From Lysobacteraceae bacterium (lineage in GTDB: Bacteria > Pseudomonadota > Gammaproteobacteria > Xanthomonadales > Xanthomonadaceae): DNA of 43,940 nucleotides. The stretch lies in contig QBLY01000023.1 of assembly GCA_003241895.1 (NCBI GenBank), forward strand, positions 1 to 43,940, written 5' to 3'. Positions 1-12,062 of this stretch are shown piece by piece (positions within the stretch are counted from its first letter, which is position 1; each line of letters opens with the position of its first letter). The notes under the pieces were generated by a model, which was not told where the DNA came from, searched no databases, and worked only from the letters and a program-made list of their open reading frames with translations. Both the position numbers and the translations under genes were made by a program.

Positions 1-3582
<3,582 letters not shown>

Positions 3583-3661
3583 GCCGAGGTCCTGTCAGGG
3601 CACGGACGCCTGGTTGGGCCGCCGCGCCGTGGAATTGCCAATGACCCAACGGTTCCGGGCA

Positions 3662-5707
3662 TCAGCCCGGCAGCTTGAAGTCCGCGACCGAGCGACGCAG
3701 GTCGGCAGCCAGTTGGGCGAGGTTTCCGATCGACTCCGCCGTCTGGTTCGCGCCCTGCGACGTCTGGGACGTGATCTCCTGAATCACGCTCATGGTGGCC
3801 GTGATGCTGGTTGCCGCGTTGGACTGCTGGCGCGCCGCCTGGGAGATGTTCTGGATGAGGTCGGCAAGGTCGTTGGAGACCTTTTCGATTTCGCCCAGCG
3901 CCAGGCCAGCGTCCTCGGCCAGACGGGCACCGGCAACCACTTCCGCGGTCGTCTGTTCCATCGAGCTGACGGCTTCGTTGGTGTCGGACTGAATGGTCTG
4001 CACCAGGGCCTCGATCCGCTTGGTCGCGTTCGAGGCGCGTTCGGCGAGTCGCTGCACTTCGTCGGCCACCACCGCGAAGCCTCGGCCGGCTTCACCGGCA
4101 GAGGCCGCCTGGATGGCGGCGTTCAGCGCCAGGATGTTGGTCTGCTCGGAGATGTCGTTGATCAGTTCCACGATCGAGCCGATTTCCTGCGAGCTTTCGC
4201 CCAGGCGCTTGATTCGCTTCGAGGTCTCCTGGATCTGGTCACGGATGTTGTCCATGCCCTGGATCGTCTGGCGCACCACTTCGGCGCCCTTGGCGGCGAT
4301 CTGCACGGAGCGCTGCGCCACGTCGGCCGATTCGACCGAGTTCTTGGACACCTCGTCGATGGACGAGGCCATCTCGTTGATCTGCGCCGAGGCCGAGGCG
4401 ATCTGCTGGGCCTGGTGTTCGGCGGCTTCCGCCAGGTGCATGGCGGTGGCCTGCGTTTCCTGGGCGGCGGCGGCGACCTGCACGGCCGTCTCGTTGATGG
4501 TGGACACCAGGGATCGCAGCGCTTCGACCGCGAAGTTGATGGAGTCGGCGATGGCGCCGGTGATGTCCTCGGTAACCGTTGCCTTGACCGTCAGGTCGCC
4601 TTCGGCCAGCGAACCCATTTCGTCCAGCAGCCGCAGGATGGCCTCCTGGTTGCGCTGGTTGAGCTCCTGGGTGGTGCCGAGGCGGCGGCGCTGGTCGCGG
4701 AAGATGGTGCCGAGCAGGAAGAACAGGCCGACCACGGCGCCGATGCCGCCGCCCATGGCCCAGTAGTTGTTCGGGAATACGCGCGCGAAGTTGATGTTGT
4801 CGAAGCTGGTGAACAGCGCCTGGCCGTTTTCCAGCAGCACGTTGGACTCTTCCGAGATCTGCGTGGCCGATTCCTGCACTTCGGCGAGGTCGGCCGAGGC
4901 GCCCAGAACCACGTCCAGGTCGGCCTGGGCGTCGGCCCACTGGGCCTCCACCGCGTCCAGGGCGGTCAGGCCGGCGGCGGTGGTGAGCCGGTTCACGCCG
5001 GTTTCCTCGTTGCCGTTGCGCAGGCCGTCAAGCACGTTGGCGAACACCGTGGCGTCGCGCGAAAGCGCGTCGGCCGCGGACATGGTGTTGTCGCCGCCGG
5101 CGACGATTTCCGTCACGCGGCGCGACATGCGGTCGGCGAGCACGATCTGGCGGTTGGCGATGGAAATCTGCGATGCCGAAGCGTTGGCATCCGACAGGGC
5201 CCGCACCACTTCGTCGAGTTGGAAGGCCAGTCGCGGCACGCGCGCGGTAAACTGCGCGGCGGTATCGGCGAGGTTGAGCACCTTGTCTTCGCTCTGCTCG
5301 ATGCGGGTTGCGGCCTCCGCCATCGGCTTCCAGGTCTCGGTGACCTTGCCAAGCGCGCTGCTGACGCCAAGCGCGTTGGGGTTGCCTTCATAGCCATCCA
5401 CGCCCTCGGCGGCACTGCCGGTTTGCAGCGCGGCGACGATCGAGTCGATGCGGGTCTTGGTCGCCTTGAACTCGGTGAAGGCGTCGGCGTTGCCGTCGAC
5501 GGCCTCCTGCGTGTACTTCGCCAACTGCTGCGACAGCACCTGCAGGTCGGCGGTCAGGGCCTGGGCCTTGTCCTCTCGACCGGCCAGGTAGCCGGCGTAG
5601 ATGAAGTTCGCGCCGAGTACCGCGAGCGAGACGATCAGCACAATCGCCCAGAAGCGCAGGCCGATGTTGGTAAGCGTGTCGGTGAACGAGCGCGGATTAG
5701 TGCTCAT
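3662..5707 (-). CDS. pilJ: Type IV pilus methyl-accepting chemotaxis protein PilJ
   Basis: PilJ is the inner-membrane chemoreceptor of the Pil-Chp pathway. The 681-residue protein has a short cytoplasmic N-terminus, a first membrane segment near residues 18-40, a periplasmic helical region to about 308 and a second membrane segment near 310-330. A HAMP-like linker and a long cytoplasmic coiled coil follow. The receptor tip contains NILALNAAIQAASAGEAGRG followed by FAVVADEVQRLAER, the PilJ version of the MCP hairpin in which the usual AAIEAARAGE becomes AAIQAASAGE. The ATG at 5707 has a GAGG ribosome site. It sits between pilI (56 nt upstream) and chpA (79 nt downstream). A small inverted repeat (3655-3670) overlaps its stop codon. 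Confidence 0.95.
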   Translation of the reverse strand: MSTNPRSFTDTLTNIGLRFWAIVLIVSLAVLGANFIYAGYLAGREDKAQALTADLQVLSQQLAKYTQEAVDGNADAFTEFKATKTRIDSIVAALQTGSAAEGVDGYEGNPNALGVSSALGKVTETWKPMAEAATRIEQSEDKVLNLADTAAQFTARVPRLAFQLDEVVRALSDANASASQISIANRQIVLADRMSRRVTEIVAGGDNTMSAADALSRDATVFANVLDGLRNGNEETGVNRLTTAAGLTALDAVEAQWADAQADLDVVLGASADLAEVQESATQISEESNVLLENGQALFTSFDNINFARVFPNNYWAMGGGIGAVVGLFFLLGTIFRDQRRRLGTTQELNQRNQEAILRLLDEMGSLAEGDLTVKATVTEDITGAIADSINFAVEALRSLVSTINETAVQVAAAAQETQATAMHLAEAAEHQAQQIASASAQINEMASSIDEVSKNSVESADVAQRSVQIAAKGAEVVRQTIQGMDNIRDQIQETSKRIKRLGESSQEIGSIVELINDISEQTNILALNAAIQAASAGEAGRGFAVVADEVQRLAERASNATKRIEALVQTIQSDTNEAVSSMEQTTAEVVAGARLAEDAGLALGEIEKVSNDLADLIQNISQAARQQSNAATSITATMSVIQEITSQTSQGANQTAESIGNLAQLAADLRRSVADFKLPG

Positions 5708-5763
5708 GACTGGACCTCAACCCCTGTTTTAAGACCAAAATTAAAAAAATACTAAAGAGCCGC

Positions 5764-6318
5764 TCAGGCAGTGGCCTGGCGGAATTCCGGGGTACGGGTC
5801 AACAAATTCATGTTGAACACTCCCCATGTCTGGTCGGCAAGCCGGTAGGCCTGCGCAACGAAATGACCGTAGCGTCCGTCACCCTCGCCCGCCATCTCGG
5901 CCCGGTGGGTGTCGTTGAATGTTCTTTGGCCGAACAGCTCGTCGATGATCACCGCGACGTTGCCACCGGACTGGCGCACCACCAGGCAGCGCTGCCCCTC
6001 GTGCACGACCGTGCGCTCGCCCTCCAGGAACTGCTTGAGGTCAACCACCGGCAGCAGGCTGCCGCGGACGTTGGCCACGCCAAGCATCCAAGGGTGCGCC
6101 CCGGGCACGCCGGTAACCGGCGGCAGCGGCAGGATTTCGACCACCTCGTCGAACGACGACACCAAGCGGCGCTGGCCGAGCCGGAAGCCCACGCCGCGCC
6201 AGTGCCCGGCCGCCTCCACCATCTCGGGGCGGCCCGGGTCGTGCGCCAGCGAACGGACTTCGTAGTCCAACAGCGTTTCGAAGGGCCGCGCGCGCTTTGT
6301 CTGCTGTGGCTTGGCCAT
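5764..6318 (-). CDS. pilI: CheW-like adaptor PilI
   Basis: This cytoplasmic CheW-family adaptor should couple PilJ to ChpA. The 184-residue product carries the CheW core with WMLGVANVRGSLLPVVDLKQ near residues 90-110 and a later IIDELFGQRTF segment. I start it at the ATG at 6318 (MAKPQQTK), which has a GAGGT ribosome site. A longer in-frame start at 6372 would overlap pilG and has no family support. It begins 10 nt after the pilG stop, so the two are probably co-transcribed. In P. aeruginosa pilH lies between pilG and pilI; here it does not. Confidence 0.92.
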   Translation of the reverse strand: MAKPQQTKRARPFETLLDYEVRSLAHDPGRPEMVEAAGHWRGVGFRLGQRRLVSSFDEVVEILPLPPVTGVPGAHPWMLGVANVRGSLLPVVDLKQFLEGERTVVHEGQRCLVVRQSGGNVAVIIDELFGQRTFNDTHRAEMAGEGDGRYGHFVAQAYRLADQTWGVFNMNLLTRTPEFRQATA

Positions 6319-6328
6319 GGTCGGGACC

Positions 6329-6718
6329 TCAGCCGGCGGGAACGTACTTGCGGATGGCCGAGAGCAGCTCATCGCGGGTGAAGGGCTTGGTGAGGTACTG
6401 CTCGGAGCCGACGATGCGGCCCCGGGCCTTGTCGAACAGACCGTCCTTGGACGACAGCATGATGACCGGCGTGGACTTGAACATCTGGTTGTTCTTGATC
6501 AACGCGCAGGTCTGGTAGCCGTCCAGGCGCGGCATCATGATGTCGACGAACACGATTTGCGGCTGGTGGTCGGCGATCTTGGACAAAGCCTCGAACCCGT
6601 CCGTCGCGGTGACAACATCGCAACCCTCCTTCTTGAGCAGGTTTTCTGCCGTCCGACGGATCGTTTTCGAGTCGTCGATGACCATGACCCGCAAGCCGGC
6701 CAGGTGGTTCTCTTCCAT
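6329..6718 (-). CDS. pilG: Twitching motility response regulator PilG
   Basis: A single-domain CheY-like regulator of pilus extension and twitching. Recognisable motifs are VMVIDDSKTIRR (acidic pair at 15-16), the phospho-acceptor Asp59 in FVDIMMPRLDG, and LTKPF. The stretch KSTPVIMLSSKDGLFDKA is characteristic of PilG. I choose the ATG at 6718 (MEENHLAGLRVM) because it follows a GGGGAG ribosome site and aligns with the remembered P. aeruginosa PilG N-terminus; an in-frame ATG at 6730 would add four residues. It is first in the pilG-pilI-pilJ-chpA operon. Confidence 0.95.
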   Translation of the reverse strand: MEENHLAGLRVMVIDDSKTIRRTAENLLKKEGCDVVTATDGFEALSKIADHQPQIVFVDIMMPRLDGYQTCALIKNNQMFKSTPVIMLSSKDGLFDKARGRIVGSEQYLTKPFTRDELLSAIRKYVPAG

Positions 6719-6785
6719 TTCACTCCCCATTACTATGCTTTCCCTGGCAGCGCAGGCCCCAGTCCCGGGGCCACCGGCCTATTAG

Positions 6786-6816
6786 CTTATATCCCAGCCG
6801 GGCGCGAATGTGTCAA
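6786..6816 (-). promoter_or_regulatory. Candidate sigma70 promoter of the pilG operon
   Basis: On the minus strand a perfect -35 box TTGACA (6811-6816) is followed after 19 nt by TATAAG (6786-6791), about 68 nt upstream of the pilG start. The spacer is slightly long. The region lies between the divergent pilG and gshB genes. Confidence 0.55.
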
Positions 6817-6903
6817 GCGCGTCCCACTCCCGGCGTGACCCAGCGCACGATCCGGGGACGCCCTGCTAGGCTAAGGCCCCGGACCCAGGAGTTGCAGGCG
6901 CTG

Positions 6904-7860
6904 ATGGCATTGGACGTAGCCGTGGTCATGGACCCGATCGGAAAGATCAAGATCGGCAAGGATACTAGCTTTGCCATGATGCTTGAGGCTCAGCGTCGCG
7001 GGCATCGGCTTCACTACGTGCTGCCCGGCGGCCTGTCGCTTGACGGCGCGCGGGCGATGGCGCGCATGGCAACGGCCCAGGTCCGCGACGATCCCGCCGA
7101 CTGGTTCAGCCTGGGCCCCACGGTGAATCGGCCGGTGGCGGACATGGACGTGGTGTTGATGCGGACCGACCCGCCGCTGGACGTCGACTTCCTGCACGAC
7201 ACCCACATTCTTACGGTCGCCCAGGACGAAGGCGTGCTGGTGGTGAACGACCCGCGCGGCCTGCGCGACCTGAACGAGAAGCTCGCGGCCCTGATGTTCC
7301 CCCAGTGCTGCCCGCCCACCCGCGTTTCGCGCGACGCGGCCGAGCTCAGGGCCTTCGTGGCCGAACAGGGCGAGGCCGTGCTCAAGCCCCTGGACGGCAT
7401 GGGCGGGCGCTCCATCTTCCGGGTCCGTCACGGCGACCCCAACCTGAACGTGATCATCGAAACCCTGACCGACAACGGCCGGCACCTGGCCCTGGCCCAG
7501 CGTTTCCTTCCTGAGATCAGCGCCGGCGACAAGCGCATCCTGCTGGTGGACGGGCAGCCGGTTCCCTACTGCCTGGCCCGCATTCCCCAGGGCGACGAGT
7601 TCCGGGGCAACCTGGCCGCCGGTGGCCGCGGCGAAGGCCGCGCGCTGTCCGACCGCGACCGCTGGATCGCTGCGCAGGTGGGGCCCGAACTCAAGCGCCG
7701 GGGCATGCTGTTCGTGGGCTTGGACGTCATCGGCGACTGGCTCACCGAGGTCAACGTCACCAGCCCCACCTGCGTGCGCGAGCTCGACGCCCAATTCGGA
7801 CTGAACATCGCCGGCCAGCTGTTCGACGCCATCGAGGCCCGGCGGGCCGGCCGGGACTGA
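6904..7860 (+). CDS. gshB: Glutathione synthetase
   Basis: ATP-grasp ligase that joins glycine to gamma-glutamylcysteine in the second step of glutathione synthesis. The 318-residue protein starts VAVVMDPIGKIKIGKDTSFA, the conserved GshB N-terminus. It continues with MLEAQRRGH, VLKPLDGMGGRSIFRV (ATP-grasp nucleotide loop) and GLDVIGDWLTEVNVTSPTC near the C-terminus. Length matches the proteobacterial family. The ATG at 6904 lies 12 nt after GGAG, a rather long spacing; an in-frame TTG at 6892 is an alternative start. The gene is divergent from pilG and one nucleotide from the tonB-like gene, the same neighbourhood as in Pseudomonas. Confidence 0.95.
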   Translation: MALDVAVVMDPIGKIKIGKDTSFAMMLEAQRRGHRLHYVLPGGLSLDGARAMARMATAQVRDDPADWFSLGPTVNRPVADMDVVLMRTDPPLDVDFLHDTHILTVAQDEGVLVVNDPRGLRDLNEKLAALMFPQCCPPTRVSRDAAELRAFVAEQGEAVLKPLDGMGGRSIFRVRHGDPNLNVIIETLTDNGRHLALAQRFLPEISAGDKRILLVDGQPVPYCLARIPQGDEFRGNLAAGGRGEGRALSDRDRWIAAQVGPELKRRGMLFVGLDVIGDWLTEVNVTSPTCVRELDAQFGLNIAGQLFDAIEARRAGRD

Positions 7861-7861
7861 G

Positions 7862-8725
7862 ATGGCCGCGGCGCCCACCATCGGCCCGGGCGAACGGCTC
7901 AGCGCAACGCTGGCGCTCTCGCTGGTGGTGTTCGGGGTACTGATCCTGGGCGTGGGCTTCACCCGGGACGATGCCGCCCCGGTCACCCCCACGCTGGACG
8001 TGATCCTCACCGAAACCCGCAGCGACGCCCCGCCCGAGGACGCCGACTTCATCGCCCAGGCCAACAACCAGGGCGGCGGCGAAAGCGACCGACCCGAGCG
8101 ACCCCGGGAGGAGCAGCTTGCACCGGTGCCCAAGGCCGACCCGGGCGTGGCGCCCGAGCCGCTGGTGGCCCAGGCCCCGCCGCCCGAGCCCGAGCCGATC
8201 ACTCGCGTGCTGAGCACCATCGCCCCGAGCCCGATCGCCCTGCCGGTGCCCAAGGACCAGCGCGAAACCGAGCCCAGCCTGCTGCCGCCGGGCTTGGAAC
8301 GGGTGGACCAAAGCCTGGAAATGGCGCGCCTGGCCGCCGAGATCGAACGGCGCCAGGAGCTGATGGCCAAGCGACCCAAGCGCAAGTTCATCTCCGCCAG
8401 CACGCGCGAATACGAATACGCCGCCTACCTGCGCGCCTGGGTGGCCAAGGTCGAGCGGGTGGGCAACCTGAACTATCCCGACGAGGCGCGCCGCCGCGGC
8501 CTGGGCGGGCGGCTGGTGATGACGGTGGCCGTGCGACGGGACGGCAGCATCGAGGAAATCGTGCTCAACCGCGGCAGCGGTCTGGGCGTGCTGGACCAGG
8601 CGGCGATGCGCATCGTCCGGCTCTCCGAGCCCTACCCACCCCTGCCCCGCACCAGGGACAACATCGACGTGCTGCACATCACCCGCACCTGGCAGTTCCA
8701 GAACGGCAGCGTCGCCAGCGAATAG
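7862..8725 (+). CDS. TonB-family energy transducer, TonB3-like
   Basis: A 287-residue envelope protein. It has an N-terminal membrane anchor (about residues 13-34), a Pro/Glu/Ala-rich periplasmic linker (about 50-150) and a C-terminal TonB domain (about 195-287) containing NYPDEARRRGLGGRLVMTVA and ITRTWQF. No exbB or exbD is nearby. Position next to gshB and the pil chemosensory genes matches tonB3 of P. aeruginosa, which is reported to be needed for twitching motility; that role is transferred by synteny and not shown here. It starts one nucleotide after the gshB stop, so translation is probably coupled. Confidence 0.85.
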   Translation: MAAAPTIGPGERLSATLALSLVVFGVLILGVGFTRDDAAPVTPTLDVILTETRSDAPPEDADFIAQANNQGGGESDRPERPREEQLAPVPKADPGVAPEPLVAQAPPPEPEPITRVLSTIAPSPIALPVPKDQRETEPSLLPPGLERVDQSLEMARLAAEIERRQELMAKRPKRKFISASTREYEYAAYLRAWVAKVERVGNLNYPDEARRRGLGGRLVMTVAVRRDGSIEEIVLNRGSGLGVLDQAAMRIVRLSEPYPPLPRTRDNIDVLHITRTWQFQNGSVASE

Positions 8726-8745
8726 CCGGTTTCACCCCGCGTGGC

Positions 8746-9699
8746 TCAGCCCGCCAGCAGCGCGTCCATCACCGCCATCCGCACCGCCACGCCGTTGGCC
8801 ACCTGCGCCAGCACGACCGACTGCGGCCCGTCGGCGACCGCGCCATCGATCTCCACGCCGCGGTTCATCGGGCCCGGGTGCATCACCAGCGCATCGGGCG
8901 CGGCCAGCGCCAGGCGTTCGGGGCTGAGGCCGAAATCGCGGTAATAGCCTTCCATTGAAGGCACCAGGCCTTCGTCCATGCGCTCGCGCTGCAGGCGCAG
9001 CATGATGGCCGCGTCCACCCCGGCGATGGCCTGGTCGAAATCGCCAAAGACGCGGCAGCCGCGCAGCACCTCTTCGCCCGGCAGCAGGTTGGCCGGCCCG
9101 CAGACGCGGATTTCGCCGCAGCCCAGCGCACGCAGCGCGTGCAGGTCGGACCGGGCCACGCGCGAATGCTTGAGGTCGCCGGCGATCAGGACCGTGAGCC
9201 TGGAGAAATCCCGGCCCTTGCGCTGGCGCAGCGTCAGCATGTCCAGCAGGCCCTGGGTGGGATGCGACGCCCGGCCGTCGCCGGCATTGATCAGGTGCGT
9301 CCCCGGGGCGGCGCCCGCCGCCAGCTGCGCCACGGCGCCGTCGTCGGCGTGGCGCACCACGAAAACGTCAACGCCCATCGCTTCCAGCGTTCGCAGGGTG
9401 TCGAGTGCGCTTTCGCCTTTCCTGGTGGACGAACTGCCGACGTCGAAGTTCAGCACGTCCATGCCCAGGCGCGTCGCGGCCAGCTGGAAGCTGCTGCGGG
9501 TGCGGGTGGAGGTTTCGAAGAACAGCGTGCACATCGTGCGCCCCGCCCGCCGACCGCGCAGGGCGGTGCCGGCATGGGCATCGGGCAGCAGGACCTGGGC
9601 GCGATCGAGCAGGTCGTGCAGGACGCTGGCCGGCAGCCCGTCCAGGCTGAGCAGGTGGCGGAGGCCGCCATCGGGGGCTTGCTGCGGCACGTGGCTCAT
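8746..9699 (-). CDS. pyrB: Aspartate carbamoyltransferase catalytic subunit
   Basis: Catalyses carbamoyl phosphate plus aspartate to N-carbamoyl-aspartate in pyrimidine synthesis. The 317-residue protein has the carbamoyl-phosphate site FETSTRTRSSFQLAA, the mobile-loop region VGSSSTRKGESALDTLRTL, and NAGDGRASHPTQGLLDMLTL. HPGPMNRGVEID lies near the C-terminus. The start at 9699 (MSHVPQQ) overlaps the ruvX stop by 4 nt (ATGA). The same frame stays open upstream, but that stretch is ruvX in another frame. No pyrI or inactive pyrC-like partner is adjacent in this window. Confidence 0.96.
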   Translation of the reverse strand: MSHVPQQAPDGGLRHLLSLDGLPASVLHDLLDRAQVLLPDAHAGTALRGRRAGRTMCTLFFETSTRTRSSFQLAATRLGMDVLNFDVGSSSTRKGESALDTLRTLEAMGVDVFVVRHADDGAVAQLAAGAAPGTHLINAGDGRASHPTQGLLDMLTLRQRKGRDFSRLTVLIAGDLKHSRVARSDLHALRALGCGEIRVCGPANLLPGEEVLRGCRVFGDFDQAIAGVDAAIMLRLQRERMDEGLVPSMEGYYRDFGLSPERLALAAPDALVMHPGPMNRGVEIDGAVADGPQSVVLAQVANGVAVRMAVMDALLAG

Positions 9700-10163
9700 G
9701 GCGAAGGGGTTCCGGTGTCGAGGGGATGTCGGGAATCGGGCTGGGTGAGCCAGCGCTCCAGGATCACCACGGCGGCCAGCGCGTCCAGGGTGGCCGCCTG
9801 GGATTTCCTGCGCGCACCGGCCGCGCGGCCGGCGGCGAATCGCTGCGCCGCCTCGAGCGAGCTGCGGGTTTCGTCCACCTGTTCCACCGGCAGTGCGTAG
9901 CGCTTGGCCAAGGTGCGGGCGAATCCGCGCGCGCGCTGACGCGCGGGCTGGTCTCCGCCGTCCAGCGGCACCGGGTCGCCCACCACCAGGGCCTGGGGGC
10001 GCCACTCCTGCAGCCAGCGGTCGAGCCGGGCCCAGTCGGGGCCGGTGGCGTGCACTTCGAGCACGCCCACTTCCCGCGCGCTCATGGTCACGGTATTGCC
10101 CACCGAAACGCCGATGCGCTTGGCGCCGACATCAAACCCCAACAGCGTGGTGTACCCGCTCAT
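9696..10163 (-). CDS. ruvX: RuvX/YqgF, putative Holliday-junction resolvase-like nuclease
   Basis: RNase H-fold protein of the RuvX/YqgF family, linked in other bacteria to 16S rRNA 5' processing or resolution of junctions. The 155-residue sequence opens LLGFDVGAKRIGVSVGN with the first catalytic Asp. It has VVGDPVPLDGG (family VVGLPLNMDG) and VEQVDETRSSLEA with the DErlT-like acidic motif, and ends with an LDALAAVVILE segment. It overlaps both neighbours by 4 nt (ATGA), indicating a translationally coupled yqgE-ruvX-pyrB operon. Confidence 0.93.
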   Translation of the reverse strand: MSGYTTLLGFDVGAKRIGVSVGNTVTMSAREVGVLEVHATGPDWARLDRWLQEWRPQALVVGDPVPLDGGDQPARQRARGFARTLAKRYALPVEQVDETRSSLEAAQRFAAGRAAGARRKSQAATLDALAAVVILERWLTQPDSRHPLDTGTPSP

Positions 10164-10723
10164 GCGTGCCCGGCGTAGTCGGCCAACAGGGACAGGTCCA
10201 CGCCCAGGGCGCTGGCGGCCGCCTGCCAGCGGTCCTCCAGCGGCGTGGTGAAGACGATGCCCTGGTCGGCAGGAACGGTCAGCCAGCTGTTCTGCGCCAG
10301 TTCCTCCTCCAATTGGCCGGCGGTCCAGCCGGCATAGCCCAGCGCCACCAGCGCATTGCGCGGACCGTCGCCCCGGGCCATCGCCGCGAGGATGTCGCGC
10401 GAAGTGGTCACCGCCAGGCCGCGGCCGAAGCGCAGGGTGGAATTCCACTCGCGCGGGTCGTCGTGCAGCACGAAGCCGCGATCGGGATGCACCGGGCCGC
10501 CGCTGACGATCGGCAGGCCGGCCACGCGCGGATCGCCGGTGGGCAGGGACAGTTGTTCGAGCAGCTCGCCCAGGGTGTAGTCGGCGGCGCGGTTTATGAC
10601 GATGCCCATCGCGCCACTGGCGTCGTGCTGGCAGACCAGCGTTACCGACCGGTGGAAGTTCGGGTCTTCCAGGGCCGGCATGGCGATCAGGAAATGGTCG
10701 GTGAAACAGGGAGTGTCGGCCAT
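10160..10723 (-). CDS. YqgE/AlgH family protein
   Basis: A 187-residue UPF0301/AlgH-family protein of unclear molecular function. It shows the family N-terminus FLIAMPALEDPNFHRSVTLV, then ASGAMGIVINR, VSGGPVHPDRGFVLH and YAGWTAGQLEEELAQNSWL. It heads yqgE-ruvX-pyrB. The -10-like TAGACT (10730-10735) ends only 6 nt before the ATG and there is no ribosome site, suggesting a leaderless message. The name algH comes from an alginate phenotype in Pseudomonas and need not apply here. Confidence 0.92.
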   Translation of the reverse strand: MADTPCFTDHFLIAMPALEDPNFHRSVTLVCQHDASGAMGIVINRAADYTLGELLEQLSLPTGDPRVAGLPIVSGGPVHPDRGFVLHDDPREWNSTLRFGRGLAVTTSRDILAAMARGDGPRNALVALGYAGWTAGQLEEELAQNSWLTVPADQGIVFTTPLEDRWQAAASALGVDLSLLADYAGHA

Positions 10724-10729
10724 GGCGCC

Positions 10730-10735
10730 AGTCTA
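10730..10735 (-). promoter_or_regulatory. -10-like box immediately upstream of yqgE
   Basis: TAGACT on the minus strand ends 6 nt before the yqgE ATG, so a start point at the usual distance would fall on or next to the ATG. No -35 match or Shine-Dalgarno is visible. Confidence 0.4.
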
Positions 10736-10800
10736 GCGCGCCGCCCGGCCGGCTGGCCGCCGCCGCGGCACGGTCCTGGCCAAAATCCCGGACCCCAACG

Positions 10801-10829
10801 CAGGACGCCGGGCAGTGCCCGGCGTCCTG
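10801..10829 (-). terminator. Strong hairpin downstream of pilU
   Basis: A perfect 13-bp GC-rich stem with a 3-nt loop (CAGGACGCCGGGC / GCCCGGCGTCCTG) lies 18 nt beyond the pilU stop. There is no long T run, so it could act as a terminator or as a 3'-end stabiliser. It also lies in the space upstream of yqgE. Confidence 0.6.
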
Positions 10830-10847
10830 GTGGCAAGGTGCGTGCGC

Positions 10848-11978
10848 TTACTTGACCTCGGACAGCTCCACGCCGTCCAGGCCCTGGGACAGGGTGCGGG
10901 CATCGCCGCCCTGGGCCAGCTTGATCCTCAGGCGCACTTCGTTCGCGGAATCGGCGAACCGCAGGGCGTCCTCGTAGCTGATCTCGCCGGCCTGGTAGAG
11001 CTCGAACAGCGCCTGGTCGAAGGTCTTCATGCCCAGGTTGGTCGACTCCTTCATCACGTCCTTGATCTTGTGGATCTCGCCGTCGCGGATGTAGTCCTGA
11101 ATCAGCGGCGTGCCGAGCAGGATTTCCATCGCCACGCGCCGCGACTTGCCGTCCGGCGTCGGGATGAGCTGCTGGGCCACAACGCCCTTGAGGTTCATCG
11201 ACAGGTCCATCAGCAGCTGGCTGCGGCGGTCCTCGGGGAAGAAGTTGATCATGCGGTCCAAGGCCTGGTTGGCGTTGTTGGCATGCAGCGTGCAAAGCAC
11301 CAGGTGGCCGGTTTCGGCGAAGGCGATGGCGTGGTCCATGCCCTCGCGGGTGCGGACCTCGCCGATCATGATCACGTCGGGCGCCTGGCGCAGCGTGTTC
11401 TTGAGCGCCGCGTCCCAACTGTCGGTGTCGATGCCGACTTCACGCTGGGTGATGATGCAGCCCTCGTGCTTGTGCACGAATTCGATCGGGTCCTCGATGG
11501 TGATGATGTGGCCCGAGGAGTTCATGTTGCGGTAGCCGATCATGGCCGCCAGCGAGGTGGACTTGCCGGTGCCGGTGGCGCCGACGAACAGGATGATGCC
11601 GCGCTTGGTCATGGCCAGCGACTTGATCACCGCCGGCAGGTTGAGTTCCTCGACCGTGGGGATGCGGGTCTCGATGCGGCGAAGCACCATGCCGACCTGG
11701 TTGCGCTGGTAGAAGCACGACACCCGGAAGCGACCCACGCCGGACACGCCGATGGCGAAGTTGCACTCGTGGGTCTTCTCGAACTCCTCGCGCTGCGAGG
11801 GGTTCATGACGTTGAGCACCAGGTCGCGGCTCTGCTGGGGCGTGAGCGGGTTCTGGGTGATCGGCGACAGCTTGCCGTTGACCTTCATCGACGGCGGCAC
11901 GCCCGCGGTGATGAAAAGGTCCGAGGCCTTCTTGTGCGCCATCAGCTTCAGGAACGAGGTGAAGTCGATGCTGCTCAT
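10848..11978 (-). CDS. pilU: Type IV pilus retraction ATPase PilU (PilT paralogue)
   Basis: Hexameric AAA-type secretion ATPase that assists PilT in pilus retraction. The 376-residue protein has Walker A GATGTGKSTSLAAM, the Asp box with ITIEDPIEFVHKHE, Walker B MIGEVRTREGMDHA and the His box TLHANNANQALDRM. PilU rather than PilT is indicated by TPLIQDYIRDGEI in place of AIRNLIRE and by the longer C-terminus (DGVELSEVK). It lies 84 nt downstream of pilT on the same strand. Confidence 0.94.
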   Translation of the reverse strand: MSSIDFTSFLKLMAHKKASDLFITAGVPPSMKVNGKLSPITQNPLTPQQSRDLVLNVMNPSQREEFEKTHECNFAIGVSGVGRFRVSCFYQRNQVGMVLRRIETRIPTVEELNLPAVIKSLAMTKRGIILFVGATGTGKSTSLAAMIGYRNMNSSGHIITIEDPIEFVHKHEGCIITQREVGIDTDSWDAALKNTLRQAPDVIMIGEVRTREGMDHAIAFAETGHLVLCTLHANNANQALDRMINFFPEDRRSQLLMDLSMNLKGVVAQQLIPTPDGKSRRVAMEILLGTPLIQDYIRDGEIHKIKDVMKESTNLGMKTFDQALFELYQAGEISYEDALRFADSANEVRLRIKLAQGGDARTLSQGLDGVELSEVK

Positions 11979-12062
11979 GCGTGCTCCTGTGCAGGGTCCC
12001 TGGCGTTACCTCGGGCCCGATGTTGATGCGGCGTCCTGCCGGCCCCCCGACCGGCGTCGGGG

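Noticed and set aside
10801-10829. Perfect 13-bp inverted repeat considered as a repressor operator for yqgE
   Set aside because: It lies 18 nt beyond the pilU stop and about 78 nt from the yqgE ATG, with a 3-nt loop, so a transcript 3'-end hairpin is more likely.
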